Part shown: one piece after another, positions 1-8,690 of the stretch
How the letters are laid out: each line of letters begins with the position of its first letter
Numbering within the stretch: the stretch's first letter is position 1
Source of the DNA: Oscillibacter sp.
GTDB taxonomy: Bacteria; Bacillota; Clostridia; Oscillospirales; Oscillospiraceae
NCBI GenBank assembly: GCA_022795445.1
Contig: JAAWGR010000004.1
Coordinates: forward strand, 21,180 to 85,179
Direction of reading: 5' to 3'
Length of the DNA stretch: 64,000 nucleotides
Notes under the pieces: generated by a model
Databases searched by the model: none
What the model saw: the letters and a program-made list of their open reading frames with translations, nothing else
What the model was told of the DNA's origin: nothing
Position numbers and translations under genes: made by a program

Positions 1-359
1 GAGTTCTTCGCGGATTTATCCTTGAACTGGGTCATTCGGCTAAGCTCTCCAAACATGGTGTAGCAGTCCAGCACCCACCCCAACTGGCTGTGGGCTGGAA
101 CATGGGACTGGATAAACAATACGCACTTCTCCGGGTCCAACCCACAGGCAATATACTGAGCCAGCAGGGTCAGGGTACGCTTACGCAGCTCCGCTGGTTC
201 CTGGCGCACCGTGATAGTATGCAAATCCGCCAAGAAAAAATAGCAGTCAAACATATCAATCATCTCCGGCCAGTGGCACAGGGGCCCTAGGTAGTTCCCC
301 AGGTGAAGCTGCCCACTGGGCTGGATGCCGCTTAACATTCTTTTCTTCGTATTTTCCAT
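1..359 (-). CDS. trpS: Tryptophanyl-tRNA synthetase, N-terminal part (runs off the window)
   Basis: This is the first 119 codons of a class I aminoacyl-tRNA synthetase that charges tRNA-Trp in the cytoplasm. The visible N-terminus contains [15 protein letters not shown], the TrpRS/TyrRS nucleotide-binding start with the HIGH-equivalent HLGN at residues 19-22. It continues into the Rossmann fold ([10 protein letters not shown], a family hallmark). The start at 359 is the first ATG of this frame, preceded by a weak GGGG-type ribosome site. The 3' end lies outside the window. A consensus-like promoter sits just upstream at 413-441. No T-box motif is visible in front of it, so regulation by uncharged tRNA is not supported. 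The identity is clear from motif order. Confidence 0.95.
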   Translation of the reverse strand, partial: MENTKKRMLSGIQPSGQLHLGNYLGPLCHWPEMIDMFDCYFFLADLHTITVRQEPAELRKRTLTLLAQYIACGLDPEKCVLFIQSHVPAHSQLGWVLDCYTMFGELSRMTQFKDKSAKN

Positions 360-412
360 TTTGTATACCCCAATCTTCTGCCCCGGCAAACCGGGACGCA
401 ATTAACCCTTTT

Positions 413-441
413 ATCGTAGCACAAACAATGGAAAAGTGCAA
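413..441 (-). promoter_or_regulatory. Sigma-A-type promoter of trpS
   Basis: On the minus strand the hexamers TTGCAC and TACGAT are separated by exactly 17 bases. They lie about 55 bases upstream of the trpS start codon. The -35 box matches the consensus at 5 of 6 positions and the -10 at 4 of 6. Confidence 0.6.
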
Positions 442-495
442 TCCACAATCTTTGCTCCGTCTTGAGATTTTCTTGCAGCTGCTTCCCCTGATAAT

Positions 496-530
496 CAAAA
501 GGGCAGTTACCCATTCCTGGATAACTGCCT
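496..530 (-). terminator. Rho-independent terminator after the gtr cassette
   Basis: On the minus strand GGCAGTTATCC pairs with GGGTAACTGCC (one mismatch) around a six-base loop and is followed by CTTTT. It sits about 150 bases downstream of the GtrA-like gene, ending that operon before trpS. Confidence 0.65.
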
Positions 531-679
531 GCTTATATCAATTTTAGCCGCTCCTCTAGCATACTTCTTGGATGTTTGAGAAAATAGAATGGGGCGGCTT
601 TTTCTTACAATACATAATTTTATCAATGAAAACCAGTCCATCCAAAATCCCGGTTTTGCGCTGATTATAGTCCAACGCG

Positions 680-1084
680 TCAGTGTTTGCTTTTGCGGAA
701 TGCGAAAAAACGCTGGCCCATGTAGTTCAGCGTTGTATACAGCACCATGCCGCACAGTTTGCTTGCCCGTTCAAACCAAATCAGCGGCACCGCCGTATGC
801 TCTGGCGGACGAATCAGCAGGCGGGCAATGCCGTAACCCAGAACGTAACAAACTACTACATTAACGGCAAATTTCCCCGCCGATTTCCAAAAATCCTCCT
901 CACTGCGGAAAGTAAAGTAGCGGTTCAGGAAGAAACTCATAACGGCACCTGCTACATAAGCGATTGCTGTGGAAGGCCAATAACCCAGCCCCTCCAGCAA
1001 AAACATCAGCGCCATAGATAGCAAGGTGTTTCCTACGCCGACTACCAAAAACCGTACCAGGCTGCTGTTAAGAATCTGTTTCAT
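680..1084 (-). CDS. GtrA-family membrane protein (probable lipid-linked sugar flippase)
   Basis: The 134-residue protein has the size and pattern of the GtrA family: four hydrophobic segments, starting RFLVVGVGNTLLSMALMFLL, with the family-typical AYVAGAVMSFFLNRYFTF after the second helix. GtrA proteins are thought to flip undecaprenyl-phosphate-linked sugars across the cytoplasmic membrane. Its start overlaps the 3' end of the upstream GT2 gene by 17 bases, with GGAGGATACGG as ribosome site, so the two are translationally coupled. The neighbour is the enzyme that would make the lipid-linked sugar, which supports this role. The sugar and the decorated polymer cannot be read from sequence. Confidence 0.88.
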   Translation of the reverse strand: MKQILNSSLVRFLVVGVGNTLLSMALMFLLEGLGYWPSTAIAYVAGAVMSFFLNRYFTFRSEEDFWKSAGKFAVNVVVCYVLGYGIARLLIRPPEHTAVPLIWFERASKLCGMVLYTTLNYMGQRFFAFRKSKH

Positions 1085-2033
1085 CCGTATCCTCCAAAAG
1101 CTCCTGGATCAAAAACCGGGGCCGTGCTTTCGTCTCCAGATAGATTTTTCCCACGTATTCGCCAATCACGCCCAGAGACAACAGAATCAGCCCTCCAATA
1201 GCCCATACAGAGCATATCACGCTGGCCCAACCGATAATCGTTGCCCCCGTGGCCCAGCGATAGATGCTGTAAATCAGCATCAGGATAGAGATCAGGAAAA
1301 TCAGGAACCCCAAACCTGTCACCATCCGGATGGGCCGGGTGGAAAGACTCGTAATGCCTTCCAGGGCAAATGCCAACATTTTCTTTAAGGGATACTTGCT
1401 CTCCCCTGCGAATCGTTCGCCGCGCTCATACTCCACTACGCCAGTGTTGTAGCCGATCATTGGCACAATGCCCCGCAAAAACAGGTTGACTTCCCGGAAT
1501 TCCGCCAGCCCCTCCAAGGCACGGCGAGACATCAAACGGTAATCCGCGTGGTTGAACACCGTCTCTGCACCCATACAATCCATCATCCGGTAAAATGCTT
1601 CCGCAGTGAAGCGTTTAAAAAAGGTATCCTTTTTCCGCGATGACCGCACACCATATACGATGTCGCACCCCTCTGCATAACGTTCCAGCATCCCGTCCAC
1701 TGCGTCGATGTCGTCCTGGAGATCCGCGTCCATGGAAACCGCTGCGTCACAACGGTCCTTGGCTGTCATTAAACCTGCCAGCAGAGCGTTTTGGTGCCCC
1801 CGGTTCCGGGAGAGATTCGCACCTAAGAACCGGGAATCTTTTTCATGCAGCTCCTGGATCAGCGCCCAAGTTTTATCCTTTGAACCATCGTTGACAAACA
1901 ACACCCGGCTCTCCGGGGTAATCTTTCCCGCTGCCGTCAGAGCCGACAGCTTGTCCCCCAGACGGCGGGATGTCTCCGGCAATACAGCCTCTTCATTATA
2001 GCAGGGAACAACAATATATAATGTATCCGCCAT
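1068..2033 (-). CDS. Family 2 glycosyltransferase, polyprenyl-phosphate sugar transferase (GtrB/DPM1-like)
   Basis: The 321-residue protein begins with the GT2 fold (IVVPCYNEEAVLPET, then LFVNDGSKDKT) and carries a DAD/DLQDD metal-binding motif at residues 102-108. Its C-terminus has two membrane helices (around residues 235-258 and 270-292). This is the architecture of GtrB/YkcC/DPM1-type enzymes, which move a sugar from a nucleotide donor onto undecaprenyl phosphate at the inner membrane face. It starts at ATG 2033 behind AGAGGATGTTAAAGA, 3 bases after the stop of the upstream membrane glycosyltransferase gene. With the GtrA-like flippase downstream it forms a lipid-linked-sugar module. The specific sugar is unknown. 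Confidence 0.92.
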   Translation of the reverse strand: MADTLYIVVPCYNEEAVLPETSRRLGDKLSALTAAGKITPESRVLFVNDGSKDKTWALIQELHEKDSRFLGANLSRNRGHQNALLAGLMTAKDRCDAAVSMDADLQDDIDAVDGMLERYAEGCDIVYGVRSSRKKDTFFKRFTAEAFYRMMDCMGAETVFNHADYRLMSRRALEGLAEFREVNLFLRGIVPMIGYNTGVVEYERGERFAGESKYPLKKMLAFALEGITSLSTRPIRMVTGLGFLIFLISILMLIYSIYRWATGATIIGWASVICSVWAIGGLILLSLGVIGEYVGKIYLETKARPRFLIQELLEDTDETDS

Positions 2034-2036
2034 TCT

Positions 2037-3470
2037 TTAACATCCTCTTTTCTCTGCCACGTTTCGGTACAAGGCAAACTGTCCAATCAAAATGAACATT
2101 GGTATCAGGGAATAATGGTATCGCGGGGCTACTTCTACCAGCATTTGGGCCAGCGTCAACCCCAGCACATACAGCGGAAGCAACAGGGCAATATTCCCCT
2201 CGCTTCGCATACACAGACACAATCCCCCTAACACTGCCAGAAGCAGAAGCAGGTAATAATAAGCATTGCAAAGGAAGGTAAACAATGCCTGATGGTTCAA
2301 TACAGTCGCAGAATATCGCACACAAGCCGCGTCGCTGCCCAGGAACGTCCGCAGCTTTTGCACCATCAAACTGGGAATACGCACCTCCCCAGAGGTGATA
2401 CGCGTTTTAGCTTCCGACAGCATCTGCTCTTGCGCCCACTGCGCCGTAGCACCCGGCTGGTCACTGTAGTAGTACAGCAAATCGCTGTCCGCCTGGTTCC
2501 ACGTCCCGGCTGATTCCGGATTGAAACCTACCAAGATATTATATCCCGGCGTACTGGACGGTTCCTGCCCAATGCGATGGGCAAGATTCGCGTTCCAAAG
2601 CGGAGCTGTGCCAAAGTAAACCGCGAGAAGAAGCACCAGACAAGGAAACCAGCAAACGATACCCTTGCGGCCCTTCAGTCCGCCCAGGGCGAACAGCCAG
2701 ATCAACAGGGCAATGATTGGAATTGCTGCAATCGGACGGCTTCCGTTGATGAACCGCAGAAGCAGGCCGCCTATAACCCCCACCGCAGCTCCCCATACCG
2801 CCGGCCAGCTCATCGCCTGGCAGGTACAGGAAAATTCCGTCATCAACAACAGGAATCCCAACAGCATCGTCGTATAATAGGGTTCGGAGAGAACCATGCT
2901 GTTATAGATGGTTTGAGAAGGGCAGAATGTCCAGAGCAGAAATGCTGAAATCCCCGCCTCCAAGTTCAGCCACCGCCAACCGAGGCGGAACAATAACACC
3001 CCTGAACAGACCGACAACAGAACATTGATCCATGGCGCCAACAACTCCCCCGAGCCGAACAGCCGCACAAACCAGCTCAGAAAGCTGGCATAGCCGAAGA
3101 TATGGGGAAATAAGGCAATATATCGCCCGTTGTATATGGTTTCCCGCGCTGCAAGGGAGTTTGCACACTGCCAGAAGGTAGCATAGTCTCCAGCGGGCTC
3201 CAAACGCACCAGAACTATCCATGCGGCTTTCACAAGGGCGCAGAGCAGCACCAACAGCAATCCAGCGCGGAGCACCCCCTGCTTGGAAAGAAGTTTTGTA
3301 ATGCGTGGCAGCACCAAAAACGCTAACACCCCAACTGCAACCGCGACACCTAAAGCAGCAAGATTTTTCAGTCCGGCAGTTGCCCCAAGCAGCAGACCAC
3401 AGGATGTTATGCCGATGTATAGGGCCAGCATACACCGCCCCAGCAAAGCGAAAACGCCGTCAAACCTCAA
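2037..3470 (-). CDS. Polytopic membrane protein, probable GT-C-type glycosyltransferase
   Basis: The 477-residue protein is almost entirely made of hydrophobic helices (about ten to twelve). A large extracytoplasmic segment near residues 285-390 contains the soluble loop typical of GT-C enzymes. An acidic site (GDYATFW, about residue 95) follows the early helices where GT-C enzymes keep their catalytic Asp/Glu. I infer that it transfers the sugar presented on undecaprenyl phosphate by the two downstream genes, like GtrC in phage and bacterial gtr cassettes. The TTG start at 3470 is chosen for the AGGAGGGG eight bases upstream. It is first in the operon behind a perfect-spacing promoter at 3506-3534. 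The precise family is not recognised with certainty. Confidence 0.7.
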   Translation of the reverse strand: MRFDGVFALLGRCMLALYIGITSCGLLLGATAGLKNLAALGVAVAVGVLAFLVLPRITKLLSKQGVLRAGLLLVLLCALVKAAWIVLVRLEPAGDYATFWQCANSLAARETIYNGRYIALFPHIFGYASFLSWFVRLFGSGELLAPWINVLLSVCSGVLLFRLGWRWLNLEAGISAFLLWTFCPSQTIYNSMVLSEPYYTTMLLGFLLLMTEFSCTCQAMSWPAVWGAAVGVIGGLLLRFINGSRPIAAIPIIALLIWLFALGGLKGRKGIVCWFPCLVLLLAVYFGTAPLWNANLAHRIGQEPSSTPGYNILVGFNPESAGTWNQADSDLLYYYSDQPGATAQWAQEQMLSEAKTRITSGEVRIPSLMVQKLRTFLGSDAACVRYSATVLNHQALFTFLCNAYYYLLLLLAVLGGLCLCMRSEGNIALLLPLYVLGLTLAQMLVEVAPRYHYSLIPMFILIGQFALYRNVAEKRGC

Positions 3471-3505
3471 CGCTTATTCCCCTCCTTTATTGGTTGAATA
3501 TGGCT

Positions 3506-3534
3506 ATTATAGCCCCTTTCTCGCAGAATTGCAA
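3506..3534 (-). promoter_or_regulatory. Promoter of the gtr-like cassette
   Basis: On the minus strand TTGCAA, 17 bases, TATAAT. It lies 36 bases upstream of the TTG start of the membrane glycosyltransferase and drives the three-gene cassette. Confidence 0.75.
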
Positions 3535-3607
3535 TGCCTACAAGCAGGTGTTCCTTTTAACTTTTATGTTGTTGAAACTGGATACTGGCGATTTAGCCGA
3601 CGGCTCC

Positions 3608-3636
3608 TTGTCTTTCCAAACGGTCCATGCTATAAT
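3608..3636 (+). promoter_or_regulatory. Promoter of the methyltransferase gene
   Basis: TTGTCT, 17 bases, TATAAT with a TGC extension immediately before the -10 (extended -10). It is 35 bases upstream of the ATG at 3671. Confidence 0.75.
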
Positions 3637-3670
3637 CTGAACCATACATTGGGTTTATGGGGGAATCATT

Positions 3671-4321
3671 ATGCTTGAGAAAATGGCTGCGTTTTTTGAA
3701 AACAGGCTTACAGGTTATGATGAACACATGTTGACCGTAATTGAAGGGGCGGTAGAATTCTACAAATTCACAGCAGCACAATTACCTTCCACAGAACGCT
3801 GCGCCATCCTGGATTTAGGCTGCGGGACGGGGCTTGAGTTAGAAGAGTATTTTGCTTTGAATCCTTCCGCGAACATTACGGGAATCGATCTATCGGACGG
3901 AATGCTGTCTGCGCTTGAAAATAAATTTCCGTATCAGAAGCTGGATTTGATCTGTGGCTCTTACTTTGATGTACCATTCGGGAAGAACCGGTTTGATGCC
4001 GCGGTTTCTGTTGAATCACTTCACCACTTTCCAGCTGAGCAAAAACGGTCTCTTTATAAAAAGCTTTGTGATTCCCTGAAAGCAGGCAGCTATTTTATCC
4101 TCACAGATTATTTTGCAGAAAGTGAATCGCTTGAACGGGAATATTTCGAAAATCTTCGGCAGTTAAAATCTGAGCAAGGCATCTTCGATCACGAATTTTA
4201 TCATTTTGATACGCCGCTTACTGTTGAACATGAAAGAATGGTTTTGAAATCGGCTGGTTTTTCACAGTGTGAAATATTGAAAAAATGGGGGACAACACAT
4301 ACGATAAAAGCAATTAAATAA
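3671..4321 (+). CDS. Class I SAM-dependent methyltransferase
   Basis: The 216-residue protein has the Rossmann-type methyltransferase core. Motif I is LDLGCGTGLE (residues 47-56), followed by the acidic end of beta-2 (ITGIDLSDGM) and motif post-II/IV (FDAAVSVESLHHF). The ubiE/Methyltransf_25-like layout suggests a small-molecule methyltransferase, but the substrate cannot be deduced. The ATG at 3671 follows GGGGGAATC and has its own promoter. It is a single-gene unit, closed by the hairpin at 4366-4388 against convergent ftsK. Its base composition is visibly more AT-rich than the flanking genes, which hints at an accessory origin. Confidence 0.88.
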   Translation: MLEKMAAFFENRLTGYDEHMLTVIEGAVEFYKFTAAQLPSTERCAILDLGCGTGLELEEYFALNPSANITGIDLSDGMLSALENKFPYQKLDLICGSYFDVPFGKNRFDAAVSVESLHHFPAEQKRSLYKKLCDSLKAGSYFILTDYFAESESLEREYFENLRQLKSEQGIFDHEFYHFDTPLTVEHERMVLKSAGFSQCEILKKWGTTHTIKAIK

Positions 4322-4365
4322 AATTATAATGGATAACTACCTATTTCGCCAAGAACTATAGAATG

Positions 4366-4388
4366 GCCCGGCAGCAAAACTGCCGGGC
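4366..4388. terminator. Bidirectional hairpin between convergent genes
   Basis: GCCCGGCAG pairs perfectly with CTGCCGGGC around CAAAA, between the convergent methyltransferase and ftsK genes. No long T-run follows, so termination is likely but not textbook. Confidence 0.5.
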
Positions 4389-4398
4389 TATAAGTGTT

Positions 4399-7113
4399 TT
4401 ATAGGGATTCTTCTTCATTGGGAGGGTCTATCTCCTCCCGGCTGCCCATTTGCATCTCCTGCCATTGGGCACGGGTAATCAGCACATCCCGCGCCTTGGA
4501 ACCGACATAAGGTCCAATGTAGCCCTTTTGCTCCAATTGATCGATCAGGCGGCCTGCGCGGTTATAGTGGATGCGCAGCCTCCGCATCAGCATAGATACT
4601 GATGCGCTCCCTGCCTCCAAAATCACCTCTACCGCCGCATCCAACAGTTCATCGTGGGGCTCTTTATCCGATTCTGCCGCGGGACTCTTGCTGCCGCCCC
4701 CCTTCTCTTGTACAGATTCCTCAATCTTCGCAATCACTTCATCGGAATAATGGGTCTCGCCGGACTGTTTCACAAAAGCAACCACCCGGTCAATCTCCTC
4801 CGGTGAGATAAAGCAGCCCTGTACACGGGTATGGCGGCCAGCTCCCAGGGGCGCATACAACATATCGCCGCGGCCTACCAGCTTTTCCGCGCCGGTTTCA
4901 TCCAGGATAATTCGGGAATCAATAGACGATGCCACCGCAAATGCAATCCGGCTGGGGATGTTACCCTTGATGACGCCGGTGATAACGTCCGTAGACGGCC
5001 GCTGGGTCGCGATGACCAGGTGAATTCCAGCGGCACGCCCCATCTGTGCTACACGGTAGATGGAATCTTCCACTTCTTTCCCAGCCACAATCATCAAGTC
5101 CGCCAGCTCGTCGATGACTACCACAATGGCAGGCATGTGCTCCATATCTTCCCGGCTGTCCGCAATACGGTTGTACTCCTCCAGTTTTTTGACGCTCAGT
5201 TCCTTGAAGGTAGAATACCGCTTGTTCATCTCATAAACCGCCCATTGCAGTGCACCGGCAGCTTTCTTTGCGTCCGTCACCACAGGGATAAGCAGATGCG
5301 GAATGCCATTGTACGGCGCCAGCTCCACCTGCTTCGGGTCTACCATGATGAAGCGCACTTCCTCTGGTGTAGACTTGTACAAAAGGCTGATGATCAGCGA
5401 GTTTGTGCAGACGGATTTGCCGGAACCCGTCGTACCTGCGATCAGCACATGGGGCAATGCATTGATGTCCCCTACAATGTTCCGCCCGCCGATGTCCCGC
5501 CCCAACGCAAATGCCGTTTGGGAGGGGTGCTCGATGAACTCCCGAGACTCGATCACATCCCGGATCAAAACCGGCGTCACCTGCTTGTTCGGCACCTCAA
5601 TGCCCACCACGGAACTCTTGTCCGGAACTGGCGCAATCCGCACGCCTGCTGCGCCCAGCGCCAGGGCAATATCGTCGGACAAGTTGGTGATTTTTGACAG
5701 CTTCACACCACGGCTTAACACAAATTCATAACGTGTGATGGACGGGCCATGGATCACATCCCCAGGCGTTGCATCTACATTGAAACTTGCCAACGTTTCT
5801 GCCAGCCGCCGGGAATTGTTGCGCAGCTCTGCGCCTGCCTCAATGTGGTTCTCCCCACGGTTTTCCTTCAGCAGGGTTATGGTTGGGAATTGATAGTCAC
5901 CGTCGCTGCTGGCTAGTTTCTGCCGGATTTCCGCCTCCACCTCGGCAGTCTGCTTCGCCACCTCCCGCGCAGTTTCAGCCTTGCTGCCCCGCAAACTGGC
6001 TGGCTCTGGAATGATAATCCTCGGTTCCGGTGCAGGAGCGGGTTCTGGCTCTGGAATGGGAGTAGGTTCTGGTTCCGGCTCTTGTTCTGTCACTGCTACA
6101 GGTATGGACGGTTCCGGAGTGGGCAATTCCGGAATATCGTATTCCGTTCCGTCTGTCTTCGGTGCTGGAGGCCACACAACCTCCGGCTTTGGCGCAGGAG
6201 GAAACCATGGGTCATGTTGGGGCACCGGTATCTTTGCCGCAGGCTCCGCCGGAGCTGGAATGGAAGCAGAACGCTCCGGCTTCTTCGGCGGCGGTTCCGG
6301 GATGGATGGCTCCGGCATCGGGGCAAGAAGGACTTCATCTGGTGTACGCTGCTGGTCCGATTTGTGTTTAAAGAAGCTGGTGAAGCGGCCAGGTTCCTTC
6401 TTTTGCGGCTTGGGCGGCTCCTCGCCGTCCAGGGGAATGTCGATCTGCGGCTTTGCTGCAGTGCGGCGTTTTGGAGGGTCGGTCTGCGTGACATGGATAC
6501 TGGCGCGGGACGGCTCCTCCTCATCATATTCATACGGCACACGCTGACGGTGTTTCTCTGCCAGGAGGGCCAATGCAAGCCGTAGGGCAATCAGCAGCAG
6601 CACCACAAAAAGGACGGTAAACAAAATTACCGATGCCAGCTTGGAGAACACAGCTACGCAGGCGTTTGCCAGCACACCCGAGATTGCTCCGCCAGACTTC
6701 AGCGCAATACCATCGCCCCAGATGCTGCCCAGCATGGTAAAAAAGGATGGTTCATAGATTTCCTTGCAGAACGCCATATGCACCAGAGAGCCAAACAGCA
6801 CTGGCAGCAGCAGTGAACAGGTGACACGAAGCTGGACGGGCCGTCCACGGTGGAACAACAGGATCATCCCAGCAATCAGCAGGGATGGGCCCGCAATCCA
6901 GTAGCCATAGCCGAAGAGGCCTTTGATCAGCTTGGCTAACCAGTCGATAAACAAAGCGTTGATGCCAAAGTAACTAACCAGGACGCACAACGTCAGCACA
7001 AATAAAACACCTGCTCCGACTTCCCGGCGGATGGGCTGCTTTTGTGGCGCTTTTCTTGCACCGCCGGATTTCGATTTTCCAGCGGCAGATTTCTTACGTG
7101 ATGAGGAAGCCAC
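4399..7113 (-). CDS. ftsK: FtsK/SpoIIIE-type DNA translocase
   Basis: The 904-residue protein is a membrane-anchored, ATP-driven double-stranded-DNA pump that clears chromosomes through the division or sporulation septum. Four to five membrane helices occupy about residues 33-185. A Pro/Glu-rich linker full of PEP repeats runs from about 265 to 375. The motor domain has Walker A AGTTGSGKS (559-567) and Walker B VVVIDELADL. The C-terminal gamma winged helix (LDAAVEVILEAGSASVSMLMRRL onward) reads orienting sequences. The GTG start at 7113 is chosen because AGGAGGTACGTACC precedes it. uppP lies 49 bases upstream on the same strand and may be co-transcribed. The linker is longer than in typical Bacillus SpoIIIE (about 790 residues), as often seen in Clostridia. 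Confidence 0.95.
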   Translation of the reverse strand: MASSSRKKSAAGKSKSGGARKAPQKQPIRREVGAGVLFVLTLCVLVSYFGINALFIDWLAKLIKGLFGYGYWIAGPSLLIAGMILLFHRGRPVQLRVTCSLLLPVLFGSLVHMAFCKEIYEPSFFTMLGSIWGDGIALKSGGAISGVLANACVAVFSKLASVILFTVLFVVLLLIALRLALALLAEKHRQRVPYEYDEEEPSRASIHVTQTDPPKRRTAAKPQIDIPLDGEEPPKPQKKEPGRFTSFFKHKSDQQRTPDEVLLAPMPEPSIPEPPPKKPERSASIPAPAEPAAKIPVPQHDPWFPPAPKPEVVWPPAPKTDGTEYDIPELPTPEPSIPVAVTEQEPEPEPTPIPEPEPAPAPEPRIIIPEPASLRGSKAETAREVAKQTAEVEAEIRQKLASSDGDYQFPTITLLKENRGENHIEAGAELRNNSRRLAETLASFNVDATPGDVIHGPSITRYEFVLSRGVKLSKITNLSDDIALALGAAGVRIAPVPDKSSVVGIEVPNKQVTPVLIRDVIESREFIEHPSQTAFALGRDIGGRNIVGDINALPHVLIAGTTGSGKSVCTNSLIISLLYKSTPEEVRFIMVDPKQVELAPYNGIPHLLIPVVTDAKKAAGALQWAVYEMNKRYSTFKELSVKKLEEYNRIADSREDMEHMPAIVVVIDELADLMIVAGKEVEDSIYRVAQMGRAAGIHLVIATQRPSTDVITGVIKGNIPSRIAFAVASSIDSRIILDETGAEKLVGRGDMLYAPLGAGRHTRVQGCFISPEEIDRVVAFVKQSGETHYSDEVIAKIEESVQEKGGGSKSPAAESDKEPHDELLDAAVEVILEAGSASVSMLMRRLRIHYNRAGRLIDQLEQKGYIGPYVGSKARDVLITRAQWQEMQMGSREEIDPPNEEESL

Positions 7114-7162
7114 GGTACGTACCTCCTGAATGTAAATGGTATAAAGTGAAACAGGGGCCGGA

Positions 7163-7999
7163 TTATTTCTGGGTGAAAATCAAGGCCATTGTAATGATTC
7201 CAGCAAGCCAGCAGTAGTAGGCGAAGAAACCAAACTTTCCCTTGCTGGCCACAAACTTCAAAAGCCAAATGCAGGCATAACCCACAACCGCGGATACCAG
7301 CACGCCCACCAGATAAACAGGGACCTCTTCCCAAAGGATGCCAGCCTCCAGTGCATCCTTGAGGCTCAGAAGATTCGCACCCAGGATGGCCGGGATGGAC
7401 ATCAGGAAGGAATAGCGGACGGCAAACTTCCGGTCAAAGCCCATGAAGCAGCCCGCTGTAATGGTGGTGCCAGAGCGGGAGATGCCAGGACAGGTGGCAA
7501 TCGCCTGGCCGACGCCTACAACCAGCACATCCAGCAGGGATGCAGACTTTTCCGTCTTGCGGCCCCGGCCCACATGGTCGCTGGCAAACAGCAAACAGCC
7601 TGTTACCAGCAGAGCGCCTGCTACAAAATACATATTGTCACCCAAACCAGATACGGCGTCTTTGATAGGCAGTACCGCAAAAAGCGGCAGAGTGCCGACG
7701 ATAATCAGGATAATCATGCGGCGGGCCGCCGGAACCGGCGTCGGCGTTGTCCGGTGGATCAAATCGCTCACACCCATGAAAAATTCCAGGATCATATCCC
7801 GGATATCCGCCCAATAGGCGGCAAACACCGCCGCCAAGGTTCCCAAGTGCAGCAGGACATCGAAAAACTCCGGGACCTTCGATGCGTCGGAAATGTTCAG
7901 CAAATGTTCGGCAATCGCCAAATGTCCAGAACTGGAGACTGGCAGGAATTCTGTCACGCCCTGGATAATCCCCAGCAGAATGGATGAAAGCAGCGTCAA
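7163..7999 (-). CDS. uppP: Undecaprenyl-diphosphatase (BacA family)
   Basis: This integral membrane phosphatase recycles undecaprenyl pyrophosphate to undecaprenyl phosphate, the lipid carrier for peptidoglycan and other wall polymers; overexpression in relatives gives bacitracin resistance. Both signature motifs are present: GVTEFLPVSSSGHL near the N-terminus and CPGISRSGTTI in the second half, with about eight membrane helices. The track starts at GTG 8008, but AGGAGC abuts that codon. The TTG at 7999 has proper spacing and is preferred. An extended -10 (TGGTATACT, minus strand, about 8055-8062) lies upstream. The lipid product also feeds the GtrB-type enzyme encoded at 1068-2033. Confidence 0.95.
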   Translation of the reverse strand: MTLLSSILLGIIQGVTEFLPVSSSGHLAIAEHLLNISDASKVPEFFDVLLHLGTLAAVFAAYWADIRDMILEFFMGVSDLIHRTTPTPVPAARRMIILIIVGTLPLFAVLPIKDAVSGLGDNMYFVAGALLVTGCLLFASDHVGRGRKTEKSASLLDVLVVGVGQAIATCPGISRSGTTITAGCFMGFDRKFAVRYSFLMSIPAILGANLLSLKDALEAGILWEEVPVYLVGVLVSAVVGYACIWLLKFVASKGKFGFFAYYCWLAGIITMALIFTQK

Positions 8000-8159
8000 C
8001 CTTCTCACGCTCCTAAAATGAATTGGTTTTGTCCAAAGACAAACCTATCTAAAAAGTATACCATAGACAAGCTGTAAATTCCAGTCATTTTCTCACTTTC
8101 CATGAAACCCCTGTGGGGAAGGCGCACAGCAGGGCAGGCTCATCCGCCCGCCCTGCTGT

Positions 8160-8534
8160 TCATATCTGTCCGTCCCGGCTAATAAAATCACAAATACGGC
8201 CAAATGTTTCGTCGCTCAAATCGTGTTCCACTTTACATGCATCCACTGCCGCCTGTTCCGGCGACACACCGAGAAGCTCAAATAATTTTGTAATCATCTT
8301 ATGGCGCCCATAAATCCGGCTGGCAATTTCCATACCGCTCTCGTTCAGCGTAATCGTGCCGTCTCCGGCCATGGCGATATACCCACTCTCCCGCAGCTTT
8401 TTCATCGCAATGCTCACGCTGGGTTTGGAGAAGCCCAGGCGGTTTACAATGTCAATGGAACGAACCTGACCGATTTGCTCCTGTAAAATCAGGATGGATT
8501 CCAGGTAATCCTCCGCGGATTCATGAATGACCAA
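8160..8534 (-). CDS. DtxR/MntR-family metal-dependent transcriptional regulator
   Basis: The 124-residue protein has the MntR layout: an N-terminal winged helix (HESAEDYLESILILQEQIGQVRSIDIVNRLGFSKPSVSIAMKKL) and a dimerisation domain with metal-ligand-type residues (EIASRIYGRHKMITKLFELLG, then CKVEHDLSDET). Such regulators bind Mn2+ or Fe2+ and repress metal uptake genes. No SH3-like third domain is present, as in MntR rather than DtxR. The TTG start at 8534 is placed eight bases after AGGAGG. No transporter gene is adjacent, so the target operon is elsewhere or unlinked. Whether it senses Mn or Fe cannot be decided here. Confidence 0.85.
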   Translation of the reverse strand: MVIHESAEDYLESILILQEQIGQVRSIDIVNRLGFSKPSVSIAMKKLRESGYIAMAGDGTITLNESGMEIASRIYGRHKMITKLFELLGVSPEQAAVDACKVEHDLSDETFGRICDFISRDGQI

Positions 8535-8690
8535 GGCTGCCGCCTCCTTCCGTTAAACGAGACCATCATACTAAATCTTGGGAGAAAAAGCAAGAATTTT
8601 TCATAAACATTTACAACTCTCTCACAATTCAGCGGGCATATTAAACTGGGAGACGACAAACTCCCGATTGATTTTGCAGGAGGAGCCATC

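Larger units (their letters stand above)
360..679. other. Intergenic region between trpS and gtrA-like gene
   Basis: This 320-base gap has no supportable gene; the short ORFs in the track are shadows. Reading on the minus strand it holds the terminator of the gtr cassette (496-530) and then the trpS promoter (413-441). A further imperfect dyad spans about 548-605 (GCCGC/GCGGC arms) but has a very large loop and is not convincing as a terminator. Confidence 0.6.

Noticed and set aside
360-500. Possible T-box or trp leader in front of trpS
   Set aside because: No TGGNACCGCG-type motif or specifier structure is present; only a simple promoter and short leader are seen.
548-605. Second terminator downstream of the gtrA-like gene
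   Set aside because: The arms (GCCGC/GCGGC) enclose a loop of more than 30 bases and there is no matching U-run on the minus strand.
4831-5697. 288-codon plus-strand ORF inside ftsK
   Set aside because: Antisense shadow of the ftsK motor domain with no domain, ribosome site or promoter.
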